DNA of 64,000 nt, taken from Thiobaca trueperi. GTDB taxonomy: Bacteria; Pseudomonadota; Gammaproteobacteria; Chromatiales; Chromatiaceae. Under the pieces are notes generated by a model. The model searched no databases. It saw only the letters and a list, made by a program, of their open reading frames with translations, and was not told the DNA's origin. Below, one piece after another: positions 43,590 to 52,602 of the stretch. How positions within the stretch are numbered: the first letter of the stretch is position 1; each line of letters starts with the position of its first letter. Location of the stretch: positions 62,001-126,000 of the forward strand of contig NZ_SMAO01000006.1 of NCBI RefSeq assembly GCF_004342175.1, written 5' to 3'. The translations under genes were made by a program, and so were the position numbers.

Positions 43590-44000
43590 TCATGCAGGGA
43601 GGAAGGGATTGCGGATCACCAGATGGCCGTCGATGATCTGGCCGTCCTGCATGTCTTCCGAATAGAGCGTGTCGCAACCGGCGATCAGTGCGGCGGCAAC
43701 GATCAGCGAATCGTAGAGCGAAAACCCGTAGCGTTCGGCAACACGGAGTCCGCTGTCATGGGTTTCGATCAACATGGGATCGATCCTGCAAAGCAGGCGG
43801 ATGGGTTCGAGCACATCGCGAATTTCCAGATACGACAGACCCAGTTTGCGTGAGGCCACCGCCGCAAATTCGTTGAGCACCTGCACACTGATCACGCCGC
43901 CGCGAGCGAGCAGAGACTCGGTGCGATCCGCCTTGCCGTGATCCGCCGAGAGCAGATAAAGAAGCACATTGGTATCGAAAAAGACCTTATTCGCGCTCAT
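43590..44000 (-). CDS. PIN-domain toxin of a second toxin-antitoxin pair
   Basis: The 136-residue VapC-like RNase has acidic PIN residues in VFFDTNVLLYLL, VLNEFAAVAS, FSLYDSLIVAAALIAGC and LYSEDMQDGQ. The start at 44000 overlaps the antitoxin gene by 14 bases. Its C-terminal half resembles the toxin inside the cas operon (16386-16808), so the two toxins are probably paralogues even though their antitoxins belong to different families. It lies directly upstream of gspE in the same direction. Confidence 0.85.
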   Translation of the reverse strand: MSANKVFFDTNVLLYLLSADHGKADRTESLLARGGVISVQVLNEFAAVASRKLGLSYLEIRDVLEPIRLLCRIDPMLIETHDSGLRVAERYGFSLYDSLIVAAALIAGCDTLYSEDMQDGQIIDGHLVIRNPFLPA

Positions 44001-44220
44001 GCGCGGCGAGCCGGTCAAATTTGAAATCCGCCGGGAGCCGTCCGCGATACTGACGCAACCGGGCCAGCAACTCACTCGCCCCGGGACGTTTTTTGATCTC
44101 GAAAACCCGCGCCCCGGCAATGTCGATCTCAATGTCATCGCCTTCCTTGAGATTGAGCGCCTCCACGACGGCAGCCGGCAGCCGCACCGCCAGACTGTTT
44201 CCCCACTTTGAAACCTGCAT
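43987..44220 (-). CDS. AbrB/MazE-type antitoxin
   Basis: The 77-residue product has a SpoVT/AbrB swapped-hairpin DNA-binding domain: VSKWGNSLAVRLPAAVVEAL, LKEGDDIEIDIAGARVFEI. The C-terminal tail (about residues 50-77) would wrap and inhibit the PIN toxin. Antitoxins of this type usually repress their own promoter, which would lie in 44221-44290. The gene overlaps the toxin gene by 14 bases. Confidence 0.85.
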   Translation of the reverse strand: MQVSKWGNSLAVRLPAAVVEALNLKEGDDIEIDIAGARVFEIKKRPGASELLARLRQYRGRLPADFKFDRLAAHERE

Positions 44221-44297
44221 GAGACGCCTCGGAATGCGCTGGATATACTTTTGTAATTGTATATCAGTGGTGTTTGAAAAAGACGAATTTGAATTTA

Positions 44298-44351
44298 GAC
44301 AGGATTTACAGGATTTAAAAACAGCATATTAAAAATCCTGTTAATCCTGTC
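44298..44351. repeat. GACAGGATT-type inverted repeat
   Basis: The arms GACAGGATTTACAGGATTT and AAATCCTGTTAATCCTGTC (19 bases, one mismatch) enclose a short AT-rich loop. The arms are the same sequence that bounds the composite repeats at 3322 and 35910, so this is a minimal form of that family. It lies upstream of the antitoxin gene. Confidence 0.7.
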
Positions 44352-44387
44352 TCAAATATTCTTGGTCGTCGGCGGCCCGTAGCAGGA

Positions 44388-44453
44388 TGTAGGGGCGAAT
44401 TCATTCGCCACGTTGGTTGCGCGGATGTCGGGGCGAATGAATTCGCCCCTACA
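44388..44453. repeat. Long inverted repeat of the TGTAGGGGCGA type
   Basis: The 22-base arms (44388-44409 and 44432-44453) are perfect inverted copies beginning TGTAGGGGCGAATTC and ending CGCCCCTACA, separated by 22 bases. A related 28-base perfect palindrome occurs at 48195-48222. It lies just beyond the stop of the dehydratase gene (44468) and could act as a transcript end or processing site as well as being a dispersed repeat. Confidence 0.75.
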
Positions 44454-44467
44454 CGCCGCGCGACATC

Positions 44468-46348
44468 CTAATCCTGTCCATTCAAAGCATTTGTCGGCTG
44501 ATCCCTGTCCGGCAGACGGCGCCAGTCCGGCAGCAGGGTCCGCAGGGCGGCGAGCATGCCGCTCTCGTCGGACGACTCGGCGGCCTGCAGCAGATCAGCC
44601 AGCCCCGGCTCCATACCGACGCTGTCCTGCCCGTCGCCACGACGCGCGACCCGGATCTTGGGATGCCGGGTCGCGATCAGATCCTCCGAGTCGTAGAACA
44701 GCTCTTCATAGAGCTTCTCGCCCGGACGCAGACCGACATAGTCGATGGCGATGTCCTCGCCCGGCTCGTGTCCCGAGAGCCGGATCATCTGTTCGGCCAG
44801 ATAGCGGATCTTGATCGGCTCGCCCATGTCGAGGACGAAGATCTCGCCGCCGCCGCCGATCACGGCGGCCTGCATGATGAGCTGGCAGGCCTCGGGGATG
44901 GTCATGAAAAAGCGTTCGATCTCGGGATGCGTCACCGTCACCGGCCCGCCGCGCGCGATCTGGCGCTGAAAGAGCGGCACCACGCTGCCTGCCGAGCCCA
45001 GGACATTGCCAAAGCGCACGGTGATGAAGCGGCAGGGCGATTGACCGTCCAGACCCTGACAGATGCCTTCGGCGAGGCGTTTGGTCGCGCCCATCACATT
45101 CGCCGGATGCACCGCCTTGTCGGTCGAGATGAGGACGAAGCGCTCGCAGCCGCAGTCAGCCGCCGCCCCGGCAACGAGGCGGGTGCCGAGCACATTGTTG
45201 CGAATGGCCGCGCGCAACTGGTCTTCGAGCAGCGGGACGTGCTTGTAGGCCGCCGCATGGAACACGATCCCCGGACGTTCGGCGCGAAACAGCGCATCGA
45301 CGGCGCTGGCGTCGGTCACATCCAGCAGATGGCGCGAAAAACGCAGCTCAGGGAAGGTCTCCTGCAATTCCATCTCGATGCGGTAGAGATTGAATTCGCC
45401 ATGATCGACCAGGATCAGCCGCGCCGGGCCGGCGTTTGCGATCTGGCGCACCAGTTCCGAGCCGATGGAGCCGCCCGCGCCGGTCACGAGAATATCGCGA
45501 CCGGCCAGCCCGCCGTGGATCCCGCTCCAGTCGAGCGTGATGGGATCGCGACCCAGCAAGTCTTCGATCAGCACCGGCCGGATCTGGCTGATGCTGACCT
45601 GACCCGACAGCAGGCTGCGCAACTCGGGGACGGTGCGGAAGGGCCGTCCGGTCGCTTCGCAGAGCTCGACCAGCCGGCGCATTTCGCTGGCGGTCGCGCT
45701 GGGGACGGCGAGCATCAGGAGATCGATGTCATCCTCGGCGACGATCTCGGGGATTGACTCGGTCGGACCCAGCACCGGGATGCCGTGGACCTCGCCGCCT
45801 TGGCGGCGCAGTTTGTCATCAACGAAGCCGACCGGAAAATAGGCGCGCTGCGGATCGCGGAGCATATCACGGGCGAGCATCTCCCCGGCGCGTCCGGCGC
45901 CGATGATGAGCACCCGCTGACCGGACGAGAGATTGAGCCGATGATCCTTGAGCCAGCGATACAGCAGTCTCGGGCCAGCCAGCAGCAGCAGTTGCAGGCC
46001 GAGATAGAGGACGGGCACCGAGCGCGGGATGAGTTCGGAGCGGTTGACGATGAAGAGTGCGACCACCACCAGCAGGGTGCCGGCCAGCACCGCCTTGGTG
46101 ATCCGCACCAGATCGGGCAGCGAGGCAAAGCGCCAGACCCCGCGATAGAGCCCGAACAGCCAGTAGATCACGCCCTGGATCAGCATGACCCAGGGCAGCG
46201 AATGCAACGCGCTGGTGAGGAATTCGTGCGGGATCGAATCGAGGTTGAAACGCAGCCAGTAGGCCAGCAGCCAGGCGACCGGGATCGTCAGCAGGTCATG
46301 GGCGAAGGCGGCGGTGCGCGAGCGCAGCCGGTCGATCATGGGGTTCAT
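44468..46348 (-). CDS. Polysaccharide nucleoside-diphosphate-sugar dehydratase (WbpM/CapD-like)
   Basis: The 626-residue inner-membrane protein has four N-terminal transmembrane helices, a CoA-binding-like Rossmann domain (RVLIIGAGRAGEMLARDML) and a catalytic SDR domain with NAD motif VTGAGGSIGSELVRQI. The active-site stretch STDKAVHPANVMGATKR has Met in place of the usual Tyr, typical of UDP-GlcNAc 4,6-dehydratases of the WbpM type. It likely makes UDP-4-keto-6-deoxy-HexNAc for surface polysaccharide. The ATG at 46348 overlaps the WecA-like gene stop by 4 bases, showing an operon. Confidence 0.9.
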   Translation of the reverse strand: MNPMIDRLRSRTAAFAHDLLTIPVAWLLAYWLRFNLDSIPHEFLTSALHSLPWVMLIQGVIYWLFGLYRGVWRFASLPDLVRITKAVLAGTLLVVVALFIVNRSELIPRSVPVLYLGLQLLLLAGPRLLYRWLKDHRLNLSSGQRVLIIGAGRAGEMLARDMLRDPQRAYFPVGFVDDKLRRQGGEVHGIPVLGPTESIPEIVAEDDIDLLMLAVPSATASEMRRLVELCEATGRPFRTVPELRSLLSGQVSISQIRPVLIEDLLGRDPITLDWSGIHGGLAGRDILVTGAGGSIGSELVRQIANAGPARLILVDHGEFNLYRIEMELQETFPELRFSRHLLDVTDASAVDALFRAERPGIVFHAAAYKHVPLLEDQLRAAIRNNVLGTRLVAGAAADCGCERFVLISTDKAVHPANVMGATKRLAEGICQGLDGQSPCRFITVRFGNVLGSAGSVVPLFQRQIARGGPVTVTHPEIERFFMTIPEACQLIMQAAVIGGGGEIFVLDMGEPIKIRYLAEQMIRLSGHEPGEDIAIDYVGLRPGEKLYEELFYDSEDLIATRHPKIRVARRGDGQDSVGMEPGLADLLQAAESSDESGMLAALRTLLPDWRRLPDRDQPTNALNGQD

Positions 46349-47415
46349 GGACGATCCAGGGCCGAATCGTCGCGATCGGGCGCCGCCGCGCGCTCGACCA
46401 GTCCCACCTTGATGTGGATCAGCACATAGATCGCCGCCCAGCCGCCGAGCAGAAACCATTGCTCATGCGCTGGCAGACGCGGCGAGGCGACCGCGCAGGC
46501 CGCTGCGGCCATCATCAGCGGATAGGCGCGCTGCAAGACCTGGCGATGACTCCAGCCGGCGAGCACCAGACGCTGATAATGATGCGAGCGGTGCGCCTCC
46601 CAGACGCGCTCGCGCCGTGCCAGCCGGGTCAGCAGGGTCCAGGTGGCATCGACGATGAAGGGCGAGAAGGCGAGCCAGGCGGTCCAGAGCGGAAAGAGAC
46701 CGAGCTGCACGCCCCACAGCGAGAAAGCGGCGGCCAGCAGACCCAGGCTCGACGAGCCGGTATCGCCGAGAAAGATCCGCGCGGGTGGAAAATTGCCGGT
46801 CAGAAAGCCGCCAGCCGCCGCCGCGACACAGATCGCGGCAAGGGCAAACAGCGGTTCGCCGCCCGACCAGCCGAGCACCGCCAGCGCCGAGAAACCGCAG
46901 ATGGTCATGCCGGCGGCGAGGCCATCCATGCCGTCCATGAAGTTATAAAGATTGATCATCCAGACGACATGGAAAAGGGTCAGCACGCCGGCCAGGATGG
47001 TCGGCAGCGGCAGCGTCAGGCCCGGCAGATCGACCGCGAACCAGCCCAGACCGCCGGCCAGCAGCAGGATGGCTGCCAGGAGATGGGCCAGCAGACGCAT
47101 CCAGGCCGGCGCCTCGCCCAGATCGTCAAAAAAGGAGACGCCTGCCACCAATGCCAGGGCCGCCGCCGGCCAGATCAGCGGCGACAGATCGATGCCGGGC
47201 ACGGCAAGCGTCGGCAGCGACAGTAACAGGCCCAGCAGGACCGCCAGACCGCCGGTACGGGGCACCGGGGTGCTGTGCAGCGAACGGGCATTCGGCAGGT
47301 CCATCGGGCCACGTCCAGCCACCCCGTGCGACGCCAGCCAGCGTGTCGCGAGCAGGCTGACGAGCAGTGAGATGATCGGCGCGGCAAGCAGAAGCAGGGT
47401 CATCATCGTCAGCAT
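46345..47415 (-). CDS. Polyprenyl-phosphate HexNAc-1-phosphate transferase (WecA/WbpL-like)
   Basis: The 356-residue membrane protein has about eleven transmembrane helices and the motifs of the MraY/WecA superfamily: PRTGGLAVLLG, VSFFDDLGEAP, NLYNFMDGMDGLA, IFLGDTGSSSLG and the cytoplasmic His loop EAHRSHHYQRLV. It attaches a HexNAc 1-phosphate to undecaprenyl phosphate, starting O-antigen or capsule repeat synthesis. It is coupled by a 4-base overlap to the dehydratase gene, and the WbpL/WbpM-like pairing is common at the end of O-antigen clusters. Other start codons occur within four residues. Confidence 0.9.
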   Translation of the reverse strand: MLTMMTLLLLAAPIISLLVSLLATRWLASHGVAGRGPMDLPNARSLHSTPVPRTGGLAVLLGLLLSLPTLAVPGIDLSPLIWPAAALALVAGVSFFDDLGEAPAWMRLLAHLLAAILLLAGGLGWFAVDLPGLTLPLPTILAGVLTLFHVVWMINLYNFMDGMDGLAAGMTICGFSALAVLGWSGGEPLFALAAICVAAAAGGFLTGNFPPARIFLGDTGSSSLGLLAAAFSLWGVQLGLFPLWTAWLAFSPFIVDATWTLLTRLARRERVWEAHRSHHYQRLVLAGWSHRQVLQRAYPLMMAAAACAVASPRLPAHEQWFLLGGWAAIYVLIHIKVGLVERAAAPDRDDSALDRP

Positions 47416-47545
47416 GACATCGCAAGGGGGGCGCTGACGCCTGAATTCGGCAATTTGAACCGGGAAGGCGCCAAGGACGCGAAGAAAATGAAGTTTGTCA
47501 TGCGAGATAGCCGTTCCAGTTCAAGCATTCACCCCCTCCCCAACC

Positions 47546-47565
47546 CTCCCCCCGCAAGGGGGGAG
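47546..47565. terminator. Perfect hairpin with GCAA tetraloop after yajL
   Basis: CTCCCCCC at 47546-47553 and GGGGGGAG at 47558-47565 form an 8-base-pair stem with a GCAA loop, 5 bases beyond the yajL stop. It lacks a clear U-tract on the minus strand. It belongs with the CTCCC-loop-GGGAG dispersed hairpins at 16150 and 49591. The rest of 47416-47570 has nothing recognisable. Confidence 0.5.
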
Positions 47566-47570
47566 TCTGT

Positions 47571-48125
47571 TCAAACCTCACGAACCAGATCGCTTTCCAC
47601 CTGTTCGCGCCGTGCGCGGCCCAGCAGCGACTCGATCAACTGGAGGGCGAAATCCATCGCCGTACCCGGTCCGCGACTGGTCACGACCAGTCCATCCACC
47701 ACCACCGGCGCGCTGACGAAGTTGACCTGCGGATAGTCGGCGGCCTGAATCGCGCCCGGATAACTGGTTGCCGTTTTGCCATCGAGCAGACCGGCGCTGG
47801 CAAGCACCTTGGGTGCGGCGCAGATGGCTGCGACGAAACGTCCGGCAGACTGCTGACGTTGCAGCATCGTCCGCAGGCGCGGATCCTCTTCAAGATACTG
47901 CGCGCCGGGGAGGCCGCCGGGCAGCACGATCAGATCGAAATCCTGATCCAGCACCGCGTCGAGCGTGGTGTCGGCCAGCAGCACCGTGCCCCGGCTGGCG
48001 GTCACGGGCGCATCGGTCAGCGCGGCGGTCACAACCTCGATCTCAGCGCGACGCAGCAGATCGATAATGGTCACGGCTTCCAGTTCCTCGCAGCCCTGGG
48101 CAAGCGGGACAAGCACTTTCGGCAT
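47571..48125 (-). CDS. yajL: DJ-1/PfpI family protein, YajL type
   Basis: The 184-residue protein is a YajL/ThiJ relative. It has the elbow with nucleophilic cysteine, GRFVAAICAAPKVLASAGLL, and the conserved Glu in LAQGCEELEAVTI. YajL acts as an oxidative-stress chaperone and has been assigned deglycase activity, which is disputed. The ATG at 48125 is preferred over 48134, because GGAG lies 9 bases before it. No signal peptide. Confidence 0.9.
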   Translation of the reverse strand: MPKVLVPLAQGCEELEAVTIIDLLRRAEIEVVTAALTDAPVTASRGTVLLADTTLDAVLDQDFDLIVLPGGLPGAQYLEEDPRLRTMLQRQQSAGRFVAAICAAPKVLASAGLLDGKTATSYPGAIQAADYPQVNFVSAPVVVDGLVVTSRGPGTAMDFALQLIESLLGRARREQVESDLVREV

Positions 48126-48141
48126 GACGATCATCTCCAGA

Positions 48142-48222
48142 TTAAACCGCGCCCAGCGCGGTATGCGATGTTTTTGGATTGGGTCGGCCCCGGGTGTAGG
48201 GGCGATTTAAATCGCCCCTACA
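48142..48222. repeat. Truncated MITE-like repeat joined to a perfect palindrome
   Basis: Bases 48142-48186 (TTAAACCGCGCCCAGCGCGG and on) match the first 45 bases of a module in copy B and then stop. The stretch 48195-48222 is a 28-base perfect palindrome, TGTAGGGGCGATTT followed by its complement. It lies just after the ctp stop and upstream of yajL, so it may end the ctp transcript. Confidence 0.7.
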
Positions 48223-48226
48223 AGAC

Positions 48227-49567
48227 TCATTGATTGCCGCGCAGACCGAGTCGGTTGAGTCCTTTCAGCATATTCAGCGCCTCGAACAACTGAAAATCCT
48301 CGGCAGCCAGCGGCGGTTTTTTGTCCTTTTCGTTCTCCTTGTCTTTCGCTTCCGGCTCCGGCGGTGCGCCTTCGCTGAGATGGCGAACCAGGTTCGCCTC
48401 TTTCAGTGCATTCAGATTCTGCTCGGCGAGCGGCTTGAACTCGCCGCGCTCCAGCATGATGTCGGGCGTGATGCCCTGGGCCTGGATCGAGCGGCCAAGC
48501 GGGGTGTAATAGCGTGCCGTCGTCAGCTTGAGTGCGCGGGAGTCATCGATCGGCACGATGGTCTGCACCGACCCCTTGCCAAAGGTCTGGCTGCCCATGA
48601 CGAGCGCACGCTTGTGATCCTGCAGGGCGCCAGCGACGATCTCGGAGGCCGAGGCGCTGCCGCTGTTGACCAGCACCACGATGGGTGCGCCGTTGAGCAC
48701 GTCGTCGGGACCGGCCTTGAACTGCATTCTGCTGTCCTTGATCCGTCCCTGGGTGTAGACGATGAGTCCATCGGTCAGAAAGGCATCGCTCACGCCCACT
48801 GCACCATTGAGGACGCCGCCGGGATTGTTGCGCAGATCGAGTACCAGTCCTTTCAGATTGCCGTCGTTCGCCTTTTTCAGCTCATCAATGGCCTTGAGCA
48901 TGTCCTCGGCCGTATGAGACTGAAACTGGCTCAGACGCACATAGGCGTAGCCCGGTTCCAGGGTCCGGCTTTTCACGCTCGCCACCTGGATGACGGCGCG
49001 TTCGAGCGTGACCTCGAAGGGCGGTTTATCCGTGCCGCGCAGGATGGTGAGCTGGATTTTGGTGCCGGGCTGGCCGCGCATCAATTTGACGGCGTCATCG
49101 AGATTCATGCCCTTCACGGGTTTTTCATCGATACGGACGATGGTGTCGCCCGCCTGCAAGCCAGCGCGCTGTGCCGGGGTATCGTCGATGGGTGCGATGA
49201 CCTTGACGAAACCGTCCTCCTGGCCGACCTCGATCCCCAGTCCGCCGAACTCGCCCTTGGTGCCGACCTGAAGCTCGCGGTATTCCTCGCTGTCGAGATA
49301 GGACGAGTGCGGATCGAGCCCCGACAGCATGCCGCGAATCGCGTTCTCGATCAGCGCCTTGTCCTGCACGCCCTCGACATAGTCGGCCTTGATGCGCCCG
49401 AAGACCTCGGCAAAGGTTCGCAGATCGTCGAGCGGCAGATCCTGTGCGGGCGGTGGAGTCGGGGTGGTTGCGGGCGGCGCGGCGGTCTCGGCGCCCGCCC
49501 GTGCGCCGGTCAGCGCCAGGAGAATGCCGAAGCTGAGAAGCAGACCGGGTTTGATGGGCGTCTTCAT
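48227..49567 (-). CDS. S41-family carboxy-terminal processing protease
   Basis: The 446-residue protein has a signal peptide (LLLSFGILLALTGARAGA), a PDZ domain (residues about 90-170, FGGLGIEVGQEDGFVKVIAP) and the Tsp/Ctp catalytic core. The nucleophile is in VNSGSASASEIVAGAL and the general-base lysine in SQTFGKGSVQT. It acts on periplasmic or envelope substrates. It follows envC on the same strand, the common envC-ctpA order in proteobacteria. A TTG codon two residues upstream is an alternative start. Confidence 0.92.
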   Translation of the reverse strand: MKTPIKPGLLLSFGILLALTGARAGAETAAPPATTPTPPPAQDLPLDDLRTFAEVFGRIKADYVEGVQDKALIENAIRGMLSGLDPHSSYLDSEEYRELQVGTKGEFGGLGIEVGQEDGFVKVIAPIDDTPAQRAGLQAGDTIVRIDEKPVKGMNLDDAVKLMRGQPGTKIQLTILRGTDKPPFEVTLERAVIQVASVKSRTLEPGYAYVRLSQFQSHTAEDMLKAIDELKKANDGNLKGLVLDLRNNPGGVLNGAVGVSDAFLTDGLIVYTQGRIKDSRMQFKAGPDDVLNGAPIVVLVNSGSASASEIVAGALQDHKRALVMGSQTFGKGSVQTIVPIDDSRALKLTTARYYTPLGRSIQAQGITPDIMLERGEFKPLAEQNLNALKEANLVRHLSEGAPPEPEAKDKENEKDKKPPLAAEDFQLFEALNMLKGLNRLGLRGNQ

Positions 49568-49571
49568 GCGC

Positions 49572-49607
49572 AAATTCTCTGGTTGAAACCTCCCCCTTCA
49601 GGGAGAG
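49572..49607 (-). repeat. Short hairpin-GTTTCAACC repeat
   Basis: On the minus strand this reads CTCTCCCTGAAGGGGGAG, then GTTTCAACCAGAGAATTT, matching 16150-16183 at nearly every position over more than 30 bases. Both copies lie just upstream of a start codon in the direction of that gene. Confidence 0.65.
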
Positions 49608-49657
49608 AGCTTTAAGGTGATTTTTGAAAAACTGATACCTGATACACGCCTTAAATA

Positions 49658-49748
49658 GACAGGATTAACAGGATGTTCCAGGACGGACAGGATTTTGAAG
49701 GCGTTGTTTTGAATCCTGTTAATCCTGAGTCATCCTGTTAATCCTGTC
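49658..49748. repeat. GACAGGATTAACAGGAT inverted repeat
   Basis: Arms at 49658-49674 and 49732-49748 are perfect 17-base inverted copies, with extra partial copies between them (GGACAGGATTTT, AATCCTGTTAATCCTG). It is the terminal sequence of the composite repeats without the TTAAACCGCG modules. It lies between envC and the S41 protease gene. Confidence 0.7.
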
Positions 49749-49824
49749 CATTGACGCCGTTTCGGGCGGGTACGGACTGTCCCGGAAATCCCCAGAGACG
49801 ATGTCCGGGAAGGCATCTGCCGTG

Positions 49825-51078
49825 CTATCCCTGTCTGCCGGATCCTCCGCACCATTCGACCGGATCCTGAGGGCGTCCATTGTAGCGGATCGCGAAGTAG
49901 AGCACCGGTTCCCTGCGCCCGCCGCTGCTGCCGCTGAGCGCAATGGGTTCGCCGGTCGCGACCCATTCGCCGAGTTCGACGATCAGCGCCTCGTTGTGAC
50001 CGTAGAAGGTCATGAAACCGTCGCCATGATCGAGCACCAGCAGCAGACCAAAACCCCGCAGCCAGTCGGCATAGACGACTCGTCCATCATTGACCGCCCG
50101 CACCTCTTCGCCATCCTTTGCGGCCAGCAGGACGCCGTCCCAGCGCAGTTCGGAGTCGTCTTTGGGCGTGCCAAAACCGGCGAGGATGCGGCCTTCCAGG
50201 ATCGGCCAGACCAGTTTCCCCTTGCGTGCCGGAAATGGCTCACGGTTGATGTTGAGCTCAAGCCGGATCTGCGCCCGCTGGCGCAGATGTTCAACCAGCA
50301 GCCGCAGCGACTCGGCGTCTTTCTGCATGGTTTGCAGATTTTCGGACCGGCTTGTGATGAGCGCCTCCAACTGCTTCAGAACCTGGGCGCGTTCCTGTCT
50401 GGCCGACTCCAGCCGCAGGCGCGTGGCCTCCTGGTTACGGGCCAGCTCGGCCAGACGCTCGGCCTCCTGTTCGGCGTCGCGCGCCAGGTTGGCCAGACGC
50501 TGCGCCAGACTCTGCACGGCCAGGATGCGGCGGATGCGCTCCCGATTGAAATAGGCGAAATAGGACATGATCCGGCTCGCCTGGGTCGGATCCTCCTGAT
50601 TGAGCAGCAGACGCAGACGATCCGCGCGACCCATGATATAGGCCGTGCGCACCAGATCGGACAGGAGATCAAGCTCCTGCTGCAGGGCGCGGTGCTCATC
50701 GTTCTGGCGCGCCCGCAGTTCAGTCGCCACGCGCCGGTGTTCCTTGACCAGACGCTCCAGTTCGCGGCCTGCCAGCGCCAGTTCGGCGACATTGCGCTCG
50801 CGCGCCTCCAGTTCTACGACCAGGGCGCGGCGGTCGGCCTGACGCCCGATCAGATCCTTGCCGATGGCCTCAACCTGCTGTTCGATGGAGGCCAGATCCC
50901 GCGTGCGCGCTTCGAGAGCGGGATCGGACTGCGCGGTGGACAGCGCCAGCGACGCCTCAGCGAAGAGAAGACAGAGCAGCCAGAAAACGGCGTGACGCAG
51001 GGCCCGACGGGGTTGCGCGCAACGGGTCGGCACGTCCGATGTCGGAGACTGCCTGAAAAGCGGGATATTGATCTTCAT
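49825..51078 (-). CDS. envC: Murein hydrolase activator EnvC (degenerate LytM/M23)
   Basis: The 417-residue periplasmic protein has a signal-like hydrophobic segment (AVFWLLCLLFAEASLALS), a long coiled coil (about residues 50-275) and a C-terminal LytM domain (LRWDGVLLAAKDGEEVRAV, VYADWLRGFGLLLVLDHGDG). Zinc ligands are incomplete: the last HxH site reads VLYFAIR, and the first His is Arg in LRWDG. This is as expected for EnvC, which activates AmiA/B amidases at the septum instead of cutting murein itself. It likely shares an operon with the S41 protease. Confidence 0.9.
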   Translation of the reverse strand: MKINIPLFRQSPTSDVPTRCAQPRRALRHAVFWLLCLLFAEASLALSTAQSDPALEARTRDLASIEQQVEAIGKDLIGRQADRRALVVELEARERNVAELALAGRELERLVKEHRRVATELRARQNDEHRALQQELDLLSDLVRTAYIMGRADRLRLLLNQEDPTQASRIMSYFAYFNRERIRRILAVQSLAQRLANLARDAEQEAERLAELARNQEATRLRLESARQERAQVLKQLEALITSRSENLQTMQKDAESLRLLVEHLRQRAQIRLELNINREPFPARKGKLVWPILEGRILAGFGTPKDDSELRWDGVLLAAKDGEEVRAVNDGRVVYADWLRGFGLLLVLDHGDGFMTFYGHNEALIVELGEWVATGEPIALSGSSGGRREPVLYFAIRYNGRPQDPVEWCGGSGRQG

Positions 51079-51213
51079 GGTTTCGCGGCAATCAGCGTTT
51101 ATCCGGGGTTTGTGCTATCGTGCGGGCCGGCGGCAGAGCACCGGCTTCCGGTACGGCGGCATACCCGTCATCCCATCCTGAATAACAGGCAGGATGAACA
51201 CGATTCTACAGAA

Positions 51214-51298
51214 TTAAACTGCGTCCCAGCCAAGATCCATCGAAACGCCAAACGTCGAACTCACTCGAAACTCAGCATGCCGCTCTGGATGCGGTTTA
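51214..51298. repeat. Single-module TTAAACCGCG-type repeat (diverged)
   Basis: Bounded by TTAAACTGCGTCCCAG and CTCTGGATGCGGTTTA, this 85-base palindromic module belongs to the composite repeat family but is diverged internally. It lies in the envC-coaD gap (51079-51350); the rest of that gap shows no gene. It is followed after about 50 bases by the coaD TTG start. Confidence 0.7.
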
Positions 51299-51350
51299 GA
51301 ATGAGCGATCGATTTCATGGCAACTGCCCACACCCCAGAGGATCCAGCGA

Positions 51351-51827
51351 TTGCGTAGCGTGGTCTACCCCGGAACCTTCGATCCCATCACCAATGGTCA
51401 TGTCGATCTGATTCATCGTGCGGCGCGACTCTTTGATCGCGTCGTGGTCGCGGTGGCGCTCGACACCGGCAAAACGCCCCTGTTTTCCATCGACGAGCGC
51501 GTGGCGCTGGTGCGCGGCAGTCTGACCGATCAGCCCAACGTCGAGATCCTGCCTTTCCAGGGGCTCCTGGTCAGTTTCACGCGCGATCTTGGGGTCAGTG
51601 TCATCATGCGCGGTCTGCGCGCCGTCTCGGATTTCGAGTATGAATTCCAGTTGGCGAGCATGAATCGCCGCATGGCTCCGGACATCGAGACCCTGTTTCT
51701 CACCCCGGCCGAGAAGTACGCCTATATCTCTTCCTCGCTGGTGCGTGAGATCGCCCGTCTGCGGGGCGATGTCTCGACCTTTGTCACGCCGACGGTTCAG
51801 GCTGCATTGAAGGCGCGATTTGGATAA
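51351..51827 (+). CDS. coaD: Pantetheine-phosphate adenylyltransferase
   Basis: The 158-residue enzyme makes dephospho-CoA from 4'-phosphopantetheine and ATP. The nucleotidyltransferase signature [16 protein letters not shown] holds the HxGH-type TNGH, and [15 protein letters not shown] and [15 protein letters not shown] are conserved. The conserved frame has no ATG, so TTG at 51351 is the start, with GAGG about 9 bases upstream. The ferredoxin gene follows 58 bases later, an arrangement widespread in gammaproteobacteria. Confidence 0.95.
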   Translation: MRSVVYPGTFDPITNGHVDLIHRAARLFDRVVVAVALDTGKTPLFSIDERVALVRGSLTDQPNVEILPFQGLLVSFTRDLGVSVIMRGLRAVSDFEYEFQLASMNRRMAPDIETLFLTPAEKYAYISSSLVREIARLRGDVSTFVTPTVQAALKARFG

Positions 51828-51873
51828 CATCCGCACGTCAAATCCCCAACCATCAACCATTTACACAAGCTGA

Positions 51874-52134
<261 letters not shown>

Positions 52135-52179
52135 CGCCTGGCCCGCCCGCAGCAACGCTTCAATGCGCTGACAGGGCGT

Positions 52180-52210
52180 GCGCCGGAGCCCCGCTGCGGG
52201 GCTCCGGCGC
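52180..52210. terminator. Perfect 15-base-pair hairpin between ferredoxin and membrane protein genes
   Basis: GCGCCGGAGCCCCGC at 52180-52194 is complementary to 52196-52210, with one base between, leaving a strong GC-rich stem between two convergent genes. There is no U-tract on either side, so it may act as a processing barrier or a bidirectional terminator. Confidence 0.6.
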
Positions 52211-52230
52211 GTAGAAGCGATGCATCCCCG

Positions 52231-52602
52231 TCATTTGTCCCGCTCGACCAGCCAGACATCGGCAATGTGCAGGCTCACATCCGCCGCCATCAGACTCAGC
52301 ACCAGGAATCCAGCCAGGAGCAGCCAGTGCAGCCCGCGCCACAGCGTGCGCAGTCGGCGACGCCTGGGATGCCAGTCCGGCGCGGGCAGACAGGGAACAT
52401 GGGCGAAGATATCGATGAAGATCAGGCCGGTCACGGCCCAGAGCAGCAGTATCAGCCCCGGCATCAGGATGTCGTCGCCCGTCCGACCTTCAAAGGCCAG
52501 GAGTCCGACGCCAGCGGTGATGGCGCCAAGGGTGACGAGACCGAGCAGCAGTGCCCGAACCCTGATGAGGCGACGCGCGATCCGATGCAGATGATCCAGC
52601 AT
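52231..52602 (-). CDS. Small inner-membrane protein of unknown function
   Basis: The 123-residue product has three hydrophobic helices: ALLLGLVTLGAITAGVGLLA, MPGLILLLWAVTGLIFIDIF and WLLLAGFLVLSLMAADVSL. I recognise no family. The ATG at 52602 is chosen over an in-frame TTG at 52623. It is convergent with the ferredoxin gene across a strong hairpin. Confidence 0.6.
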   Translation of the reverse strand: MLDHLHRIARRLIRVRALLLGLVTLGAITAGVGLLAFEGRTGDDILMPGLILLLWAVTGLIFIDIFAHVPCLPAPDWHPRRRRLRTLWRGLHWLLLAGFLVLSLMAADVSLHIADVWLVERDK

